From Lachnospiraceae bacterium JLR.KK002 (GTDB taxonomy: Bacteria; Bacillota; Clostridia; Lachnospirales; Lachnospiraceae): 64,000 nt of DNA. The notes below the pieces were generated by a model that was not told the DNA's origin, made no database searches, and was given only the letters and a program-made list of their open reading frames with translations. The stretch is from NCBI GenBank assembly GCA_036941025.1, contig JAYMNP010000001.1:62001-126000 (forward strand), in the 5' to 3' direction. Below are positions 50,758 through 56,736 of the stretch, piece after piece (position 1 is the first letter of the stretch; each line of letters begins with the position of its first letter). A program made the translations under genes and the position numbers.

Positions 50758-50867
50758 TGGGGTGTCTACGATTTTTTTCAAACCTTTTACTTTCCAAAAC
50801 ACTATTTTTTAATTATTCACTTTCCAAAAATGCTAAAATATATTGATATATCAATATATTATTCATG

Positions 50868-51045
50868 AATAGTTAAAATTTGTACAATTTAACTATTACA
50901 AATACCACACATACATAGAATGACCGTGCGGTAGGGCTTGTCGATACCGCACGGTCATTTCCCGGCGTTTTTGCACACCGCAAAGCGTCTTATAAAATGT
51001 AATAGTTAGTGATTAATTAAAACTTTTTGTTTTAACTATTGCATT
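50868..51045. other. Origin-like region upstream of rep
   Basis: A perfect 14-pair hairpin ATGACCGTGCGGTA (50920-50933) with TACCGCACGGTCAT (50945-50958), loop GGGCTTGTCGA, lies between AATAGTTA half-sites: ATAGTTAAA/TTTAACTAT at about 50869-50896 and ATAGTTA/TAACTAT at about 51002-51040. There is no T-run, so a replication origin or Rep operator is more likely than a terminator. Confidence 0.6.
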
Positions 51046-51068
51046 TTTACCCCCATATTTGGTACAAT
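51039..51068 (+). promoter_or_regulatory. rep promoter
   Basis: TTGCAT at 51039-51044 and TACAAT at 51063-51068, 18 bp apart. The -35 overlaps the last TAACTAT half-site, suggesting autoregulation. Confidence 0.6.
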
Positions 51069-51099
51069 GCTTATATAAGATAAGAAACGAGGTGAAAAT

Positions 51100-51837
51100 A
51101 TGGCTAAAAGATTGGCTGACTTAGGGATTGCACAAATTACACAAGATTTTTTACCCGAACACTGGAACTGGACAGATGACGAAAAGAAACAGCTTGGAAA
51201 TATAGATGAAATGGGAAAAATTATCAAAACACGGTTAGAAAAAGCAGGATGTGAGATTCAGGAAATGTACGCTATTGAACATGATAAGGATGAAAAAAAA
51301 TTATGGAATGAGTATAAACACGCTTATGAAATTGCATTCACGTCACACCATGCCCATTTTATTGTCAAATTCAAAAAAGGAAAGACACTCCCCAAAATTG
51401 CCAGTGCCATCGGCATTGGGGAATCTTATATTGAAAAGCCAAAGTCGGGGCGTTACGCCTATGACAATATGCTGTCTTATTTAATACATATCAAATACCC
51501 CCAGAAGTACCAGTATGCCCCCAGTTCCGTCCGGACAGTCGCCGGTAAAGATTACATGGAGCATTACAGGGAACAGCGTGAAACATGGATGAGGGGAAGA
51601 GCCGAAAAAATTACCATGACCGCAAAGGGACTTCTCAACTTCTTAAAGGTCGGCATTTTGAGCGGTGAGATTGCTATTGAAGATATTTTTATGAATGAGG
51701 AATGGAAACTCACCTATGCTTTGCATAAAAAAATGTTGGACGAAGCATTTGAAACAAAACTTCTTGTAGCGAAAATGGAAAAAAATTTTAAAGAGTATGG
51801 AAATTGCCGGGGATATATCCTAAAAAAACACTCCTAA
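51100..51837 (+). CDS. HUH-type (Rep_2-like) replication initiator
   Basis: A 245-residue plasmid-type Rep. The HUH endonuclease core shows YAIEHDKDE (motif near residue 58), HHAHFIVKF (the metal-binding His-x-His near 86) and YAYDNMLSYLIHIKYPQKYQY (catalytic Tyr region near 125-140), as in pMV158-type rolling-circle initiators. The C-terminal 80 residues are helical. GAGGTG precedes the start. Presence in an integrated element suggests that the excised circle can replicate. Confidence 0.82.
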   Translation: MAKRLADLGIAQITQDFLPEHWNWTDDEKKQLGNIDEMGKIIKTRLEKAGCEIQEMYAIEHDKDEKKLWNEYKHAYEIAFTSHHAHFIVKFKKGKTLPKIASAIGIGESYIEKPKSGRYAYDNMLSYLIHIKYPQKYQYAPSSVRTVAGKDYMEHYREQRETWMRGRAEKITMTAKGLLNFLKVGILSGEIAIEDIFMNEEWKLTYALHKKMLDEAFETKLLVAKMEKNFKEYGNCRGYILKKHS

Positions 51838-51967
51838 AAACAACAGGGACAAACAATTTAGGGACAGAAATAGATCCCAACATTCTGTTAAGTCCTATTT
51901 TTATTTTATCGTAACAGGGATGTGGGGGCAGTATTCCAGTCCCCCATATGCTCACATAAAAAACATT

Positions 51968-51999
51968 AAAGGATAACCCTTTGTGAGAGGGTTATCCTT
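51968..51999. terminator. Bidirectional terminator
   Basis: GGATAACCCT pairs with AGGGTTATCC around TTGTGAG, with T-rich DNA on both sides. It separates rep from the convergent secreted-protein gene. The 51838-51967 interval shows nothing else. Confidence 0.85.
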
Positions 52000-52013
52000 T
52001 ATTTGCAAGCAAA

Positions 52014-52655
52014 TTATTCTTTTTCAGCACCACACTTAGAACAAATGTATTTTGTTTTTGTTACAGTTGTAGTGATTTCGATGTCAGAACAGCTACCATG
52101 ACCGTATTCATGGTTCATACCCATTTCGACACGATGTGCTTGCCATTCTTTGGCTGAGTTGAATACTTGTCCACAAGCACACTGAGAACCTATTACTGTC
52201 ACTTCTTCTTCAACATATTTTGTTACCCATGTATGCTGACAAGTCGTATTATTGTTATCAGTATTACTGTTATTCTCATCAGTATTACTGTTCGGCTTAT
52301 TGCTTACAGCCTTTCTTTTGTCTTTTACAGTAACTTTACATTTCAAAGTTCTGTTCCCAACTTTCACTTTTACAATAGCAGAGCCTTTCTTCTTCGCAAC
52401 GACTTTCCCTTTCTTGCTTACCGTAACAACTTTCTTATTAGAAGAAGTCCATTTCACTTTCTTCCCAGCAGTGTTCTTCACTTTCAACTGGACAGTCGGC
52501 TTTGTCTTTTTCTTCGTGATAGTCAAAGTCACTTTGGACTTGTTCAACTTCGGTGCTTTCTTCGTAGCCGCCTCAGCTGTCACAGGCATAGCCAGTGTTA
52601 ATGTAAGTGCGATAACAACGATAGTTGCGATTGATTTTCTGATGATGTTCTTCAT
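52014..52655 (-). CDS. Secreted Ig-like (Big_2) protein with Cys/His C-terminal modules
   Basis: A 213-residue exported protein: signal peptide (SIATIVVIALTLTLAMPVTAEA, cut near residue 31), a Lys-rich Big_2 domain (VKWTSSNKKVVTVSKKGKVVAKKKGSA), an Asn-rich linker, and a tail with C-x2-H, QCACG with a later H-x6-H, and CSKCG pairs: CQHTWVTKYVEEEVTV, SQCACGQVFNSAKEWQAHR, YICSKCGAEKE. The tail looks like repeated zinc-binding knuckles. The start at 52655 has AAAGGGG upstream. As element cargo it may act at the cell surface, but the role is unknown. Confidence 0.75.
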   Translation of the reverse strand: MKNIIRKSIATIVVIALTLTLAMPVTAEAATKKAPKLNKSKVTLTITKKKTKPTVQLKVKNTAGKKVKWTSSNKKVVTVSKKGKVVAKKKGSAIVKVKVGNRTLKCKVTVKDKRKAVSNKPNSNTDENNSNTDNNNTTCQHTWVTKYVEEEVTVIGSQCACGQVFNSAKEWQAHRVEMGMNHEYGHGSCSDIEITTTVTKTKYICSKCGAEKE

Positions 52656-52881
52656 AATGAATCCCCTTTCTTTGGTATATGCTAAATATTCATTTTTGTG
52701 AAAAAATTCGTCATTTTTCGACATATGTTAGCTTAATTAAAAATTATACTCTCTTTTATCAGTTTTGTCCATTTCAAAATCAGTTCCTTTCTATTTTTAC
52801 TTTTGCACCCGCTCCCTTAATTATAGCCTAACGCAATAGATACAGAATAAGTGAAAAGAGATACAGAACCGGGGCAATAAT

Positions 52882-52986
52882 CCCCCACCGCAGAGGTGGG
52901 GAAAAGCAAGGGTCAAGGGAGTGCAACTCCTTGCAAAATTATCGAAATTTATTTCGATGTATTTTGCTACAGCGAACGGAACGAGA
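52882..52986. other. Candidate origin of transfer (oriT)
   Basis: Upstream of the relaxase gene lie CCCCACC/GGTGGGG (52883-52901), a GCAAGG/CTCCTTGC inverted pair ending at about 52934, and a longer palindrome GCAAAAT-ATCGAAAT with ATTTCGAT-ATTTTGC at about 52933-52967. A hairpin cluster directly before a MobV gene is where its oriT is normally found. The rest of 52656-53136 is AT-rich and holds promoters only. Confidence 0.6.
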
Positions 52987-53163
52987 TACTTTTTTCGGGA
53001 AAGAAATAACCTATCGCCATAGACAGCACAACCTGGCAAAAGCCAGAAAATAACCGGACATAAAAATACAGAAAAAAATTTCAAAGAATACTTGACAAGG
53101 CATTGCATTCTGAAGTTTTTCGATTATCATTAAAGTATGATAATAAGAAATGAGGTGATTAAA

Positions 53164-54438
53164 ATTGGTTATTTATCATTTGACGCCAGTGTAAAAATTC
53201 ATTATTCCGGCAAATACACAAGCACAAAAACAGGTAAATCTGGAAATATGGGGATTGCCGGATATATCCGGCATATTGACAGGAGTACAGACAAAATGAA
53301 TGGCTGTGAGGTACAGCATGGCAACCCTGATATAAATTCTGACCTCACATTAGAAAACGAATCTTATTATAAAGATTCTAACGGAGAATGGCAGAGAACA
53401 AGCCACTCTAAAGATATGGTAAATGCAATTAACAGACGTATTGAATACGCAAAAGAGCATGGGGCAAGGATTTCCACAAAAGGGAAAAATGATACAGTGA
53501 TTGTCCGTCCGCTTGTCCTGCAAATGGGTAACGATTCAATTACAGGACATGAAAATACATGGATGTGGGATTTAATTGGGATTCTTGAAGAAGAATTTGG
53601 GACAGACAATATCACTGGTTTTTCAATCCATAAAGACGAGACAAACCCACATATCCACGTTTCATTCGTGGCTTGCCACGAAACAGACAAAGACGGTGAA
53701 GTGAAATGTTCTATTTCACAAACTAAGTTCTTCAAAAACCCAAAACAATTAGCCGGGTTACATAGGAAATTTCGTAAAAAATTACTGGATAAAGGATATG
53801 ACATTGAATTAGAAAACAAGCCGATTGAGGAACAGCTTGCCGGGTATTATGATAAAAACGGTGAGTGGCACCAACAAGGCTTAACCCCAGACCAACTCAA
53901 AGAGTTGACTGATAGAGAATTAAATTTAAGAATGGAGGAACTCAAAATGAGCATTAAAAGAAATGATTTGGAAAAATTGGAAATGGCTGTTGCCGATATT
54001 ATGGCGACTTCAAAAGTAGAGCAGGATAAAATTAAAAAAGAACGTGAAATTTTATCTGCACAGCAAAACGCCCTTGAAAACGACAGGGCAACCGTACAGG
54101 CGCAATCAAAGGCTCTCAAGGTTAGGGAAATGAATGTACGGAAAAGGGAACTGGAAGTAGCGGAACTGCTTGAAAAAATCCAGTCCACTGCTGAAACCTG
54201 CAATCAGATTCTTTCAGAAGAAAAACACTTGGACACTAAATTTTTAGAGTTCTTAGACCGTGAGGGCAGACGGAATGGCAAGGAATACCGCAAGCCTTTT
54301 GAATATTGGTATAAAAAGTTCTTGAATGAACGTAAAAAGAAACATTCAGACTGGTGGAATGATATGTTAGAGCGTTCATGGATGAACGATACCGACGATT
54401 TTGATGACGAAAATACCGGCTATGATTTTTCAGCATAA
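53164..54438 (+). CDS. MobV-type relaxase (plasmid mobilization protein)
   Basis: A relaxase of about 424 residues that nicks oriT and leads DNA transfer with a helper system. The MobV/Pre motif III is clear: FSIHKDETNPHIHVSFVA (H-x-D-E-x2-P-H-x-H). The C-terminal half is a long coiled coil (about residues 250-350, EKLEMAVADIM to REMNVRKRELEVAELLEKI). The only good ribosome site, GAGGTG, lies 6 bases before an ATT codon at 53164 that would begin (M)GYLSFDASVKIHYSG, the family's usual start; an in-frame ATG at 53137 has no site. I choose the ATT start. Confidence 0.88.
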   Translation: MGYLSFDASVKIHYSGKYTSTKTGKSGNMGIAGYIRHIDRSTDKMNGCEVQHGNPDINSDLTLENESYYKDSNGEWQRTSHSKDMVNAINRRIEYAKEHGARISTKGKNDTVIVRPLVLQMGNDSITGHENTWMWDLIGILEEEFGTDNITGFSIHKDETNPHIHVSFVACHETDKDGEVKCSISQTKFFKNPKQLAGLHRKFRKKLLDKGYDIELENKPIEEQLAGYYDKNGEWHQQGLTPDQLKELTDRELNLRMEELKMSIKRNDLEKLEMAVADIMATSKVEQDKIKKEREILSAQQNALENDRATVQAQSKALKVREMNVRKRELEVAELLEKIQSTAETCNQILSEEKHLDTKFLEFLDREGRRNGKEYRKPFEYWYKKFLNERKKKHSDWWNDMLERSWMNDTDDFDDENTGYDFSA

Positions 54439-54448
54439 GTCGTTAAGA

Positions 54449-54494
54449 ACAAGCATGGTCTGCGATACGGAGTATCGCAGATCATGCTTGTTTA
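54449..54494. terminator. Terminator after the relaxase
   Basis: ACAAGCATG pairs with CATGCTTGT and TCTGCGATAC with GTATCGCAGA around a short loop, followed by TTTATG. Confidence 0.85.
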
Positions 54495-54517
54495 TGTTTA
54501 TGGAAGGCTCTTTCCCC

Positions 54518-54709
54518 TCAAAATACATACTTCATAACGTCTTTGATAATAGCACCGTAACTGTCGCCCTCAATATTGACTTTCCTTGTCCCATTGCCTT
54601 TAAAGGTAATCAATGCGTGGCTGTCATCCATAAGGGACAGACCGATAATGTCAAGGTTTGCAGATACAAGCGTTAATTCAAAAACCTTTATAAATTCTGT
54701 TTTGCTCAT
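54518..54709 (-). CDS. Small element-encoded protein, unknown
   Basis: A 63-residue protein starting MSKTEFIKVFELTLVSANLDIIG, with AAGGATGTGGAG upstream of 54709. It has an alternating beta pattern (DSHALITFKGNGTRKVNIEGD) and no membrane helix or known motif. It follows the J-domain gene by 18 bases on the same strand, so the two are likely co-expressed. Confidence 0.6.
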   Translation of the reverse strand: MSKTEFIKVFELTLVSANLDIIGLSLMDDSHALITFKGNGTRKVNIEGDSYGAIIKDVMKYVF

Positions 54710-54727
54710 AGTACTCCACATCCTTTC

Positions 54728-55204
54728 TTAGCCGATTGCGTACTGTTTTGATTTGTTGTTGACTTTCTTAGAACCGTACTTCTGCCGGATTTCCTCAAGA
54801 GAAACCTCGCCTTTGTGATAGCGTACATAATCCCCATAGTGCCAGCACCAGCATTTCTTTTTCGGCGCATACTTGAAACCGACATTCTTTAATAACTCTC
54901 TGTACTCATACCCACTGTGTACCCATATCCATGAACCTATGATTTCCACATCAGAATTGATATGGATAATCTTGTTTATAACGCTCTTAAAAGCGTCATT
55001 TTCAGCCTGATAGTCATAGTTGGTACTTTCCTTGTCTGTCTGCTTTTCCTCACTTAAAATGGAAAATAAGCGGTCGTATTCAGCGTTAATTTCCTGTGTA
55101 ATTTCCACGCTACCGCCCTCATTATCTGGATGATATTTCTTTAATAACTCTCTGTATCTTTGACGTAATTCCTCTATTGTCTTAATCCCTGTAAAGTATT
55201 TCAT
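54728..55204 (-). CDS. J-domain (DnaJ-like) protein of the element
   Basis: A 158-residue protein with an N-terminal J domain: TIEELRQRYRELLKKYHPDNEGGS contains the HPD tripeptide that stimulates Hsp70 ATPase. The C-terminal 90 residues (DNA-binding-like VEIIGSWIWVHSGYEYRELLKNVGFKYAPKKKCWCWHYGDYVRYHKGE in type, Trp/Tyr/Lys-rich) are shared by many clostridial mobile elements. It may recruit host DnaK to the Rep or relaxase complex; this is inference. A bidirectional hairpin lies upstream at 55275. Confidence 0.82.
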   Translation of the reverse strand: MKYFTGIKTIEELRQRYRELLKKYHPDNEGGSVEITQEINAEYDRLFSILSEEKQTDKESTNYDYQAENDAFKSVINKIIHINSDVEIIGSWIWVHSGYEYRELLKNVGFKYAPKKKCWCWHYGDYVRYHKGEVSLEEIRQKYGSKKVNNKSKQYAIG

Positions 55205-55274
55205 AAGCCTGTACTCCTTTTTTAAAAAATCACCCGACTATTAAATTCACAGCTTAGAAAAGGGCATAAAAAAT

Positions 55275-55315
55275 GGACTACCCGACTATAAATCGGGTAA
55301 TCCGTATTTTTTAGG
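55275..55315. terminator. Hairpin with T-runs on both sides
   Basis: GGACTACCCGA pairs with TCGGGTAATCC, preceded by six A and followed by a T-rich tail. On the minus strand it lies 70 bases before the J-domain start, so it may attenuate that gene or shield the element from host transcription. Confidence 0.65.
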
Positions 55316-55414
55316 AGCAAGGCTCAAAAAGTTATTTATTTGTATGCTAAATCATACCCTTTTTTACCATGTAGATTGATGATTAACTCGTTAAAAATCA
55401 GCGAACGAAAGACC

Positions 55415-55455
55415 TGAATATATGGTGATTTCGGTGTACCGGAACAAAGGCTATG
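55415..55455 (+). other. attR of the integrative element
   Basis: The element half GAATATATGGTGATTTCG joins host DNA CCGGAACAAAGGC at GTA (55436-55438). Confidence 0.8.
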
Positions 55456-56021
55456 ATTTTACCATTACATCTTCCACTGCCTATGACCACAAATGGGTGT
55501 ATGGAAGAAACTATTTCTCCAGTATTTCCCGTGTGGTAGATGAAATGTTTACAAACTTCCTGTCCAGGCCCAATGTAAAACAGCCCATTCTGACTCAGTA
55601 TTGCGACGGACAGCGGGTGACCTGTCCCAACTGGCTGAGCCAGTGGGGCTCCAAATACCTGGGAGATCAGAACTACAGCGCCATAGAAATCCTTCGTTAT
55701 TATTATGGAAATAATATGTACATCAATGAGGCGGAAGAGATTTCCGGTATTCCGGCTTCCTGGCCCCGTGAAAATCTGCAGGTGGGCTCCAGAGGCGACA
55801 AGGTGCGCCAGATGCAGGAGCAGTTAAACCGGATTGCCCAGGTCTATACCTCTATTCCACGAATTACAGCAGACGGTTCTTTCGGCCCCGCCACAGAGAC
55901 GGCTGTCCGCAGATTCCAGTCCGTGTTCGGACTTCCTCAGACCGGGGTGGTGGATTATGCCACCTGGTATAAAATTTCCGAGATTTATGTGGGAGTCACC
56001 AGAATTGCAGAACTCACGTAA
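55436..56021 (+). pseudogene. SpoIID-like/peptidoglycan-binding protein, C-terminal half
   Basis: Continuation of the gene split at 47999. It reads YRNKGYDFTITSSTAYDHKWVYGRNYFSS (end of the SpoIID-like domain), a central region with CDGQRVTCPNWLSQWGS, and a C-terminal PG_binding_1 domain (LQVGSRGDKVRQMQEQLNRI, GSFGPATETAVRRFQSVFGLPQTGVVDYATW) that would dock on peptidoglycan. An ATG at 55422 inside the element gives an open frame with no good ribosome site, so translation of this half alone is doubtful. Excision would restore the gene. Confidence 0.85.
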
Positions 56022-56112
56022 TTCTTTTTATTGACAGAAGTGGGAAAAAAAGGTAAAGTAGAAAAGTAGCGAAAGAACAAAACAGGAACAAACATACAGG
56101 GAGGAAACACAC

Positions 56113-56652
56113 ATGGCGGATTTGAAGGGAACAAAGACACAGAAGAATCTGGAAGCGGCATTTGCAGGAGAATCCATGGCAAGAAATAAATATTCTTATT
56201 TTGCCAGCAGGGCAAAAAAGGACGGATATGTACAGATTGCCGCTATTTTTGAGGAGACTGCGGCAAATGAAAAGGAACATGCCAAAATGTGGTATAAACT
56301 TTTGAACGACGGTGTGGGCACTACGGAGGAAAATCTGAAAGCTGCTGCTGAAGGCGAGAATTTCGAGTGGACCGATATGTATGATCAGTTTGCGAAAGAG
56401 GCAAGAGAAGAAGGCTTTCACGATATCGCAGACCTGTTTGAAGGTGTTGCCAGAATCGAAAAAGAGCATGAAGAAAGATATCGCAGACTTCTTGATAATG
56501 TAACCGGTAAGAAAGTATTTTCCAAAGATGGAGACGTAATCTGGCAGTGCAGCAACTGCGGACATATCTGTGTTGGAAAAGAAGCACCGGAGGAATGTCC
56601 GGTATGTGCGCATCCTCAGGCTTATTTCCAGGTAAAAGCAGAAAATTATTAA
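56113..56652 (+). CDS. Rubrerythrin
   Basis: A 179-residue peroxide-reducing non-haem iron protein of the anaerobic oxidative-stress defence. The diiron four-helix bundle carries the ligands in [32 protein letters not shown] and [17 protein letters not shown] (E-x2-H type). The C-terminal rubredoxin centre is [30 protein letters not shown] precedes the start. Superoxide reductase lies 4.9 kb downstream. Confidence 0.94.
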   Translation: MADLKGTKTQKNLEAAFAGESMARNKYSYFASRAKKDGYVQIAAIFEETAANEKEHAKMWYKLLNDGVGTTEENLKAAAEGENFEWTDMYDQFAKEAREEGFHDIADLFEGVARIEKEHEERYRRLLDNVTGKKVFSKDGDVIWQCSNCGHICVGKEAPEECPVCAHPQAYFQVKAENY

Positions 56653-56657
56653 AAAGA

Positions 56658-56698
56658 AAGCCGCCCTCGCTGTCCGGAGACTGAGGGCGGCTTTGTAA
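56658..56698 (+). terminator. Rho-independent terminator
   Basis: AAAGCCGCCCTC pairs with GAGGGCGGCTTT, followed by GTAAAT; the T-run is short. Confidence 0.75.
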
Positions 56699-56736
56699 AT
56701 ACCATCGTACTGGGTGGAAGGAAAAGTGGAAAAATT

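Larger units (their letters stand above)
47998..55437. mobile_element. 7.4-kb integrative mobilizable element (serine recombinase / Rep / MobV)
   Basis: The borders come from the split host gene and from a GTA triplet shared at 47997-47999 and 55436-55438. Contents in order: large serine recombinase (minus), a 132-codon gene behind an attenuator (minus), an origin-like repeat region, HUH-type Rep (plus), secreted Ig-like protein (minus), oriT-like hairpins and MobV relaxase (plus), a 63-codon gene (minus) and a J-domain gene (minus). It has no conjugation machinery, so it should need a helper for transfer. Codon use and AT content are visibly different from the flanking genes. Confidence 0.9.

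Noticed and set aside
52882..52986. Terminator for the secreted Ig-like gene or the element border
   Set aside because: The hairpins lack T-runs and lie upstream, not downstream, of the minus-strand gene; an oriT role fits better with the relaxase next to it.
55422..56021. An independent gene starting at 55422
   Set aside because: The first few codons belong to the element end; no ribosome site is present and the protein lacks its N-terminal half. It is the distal part of the gene split at 47999.
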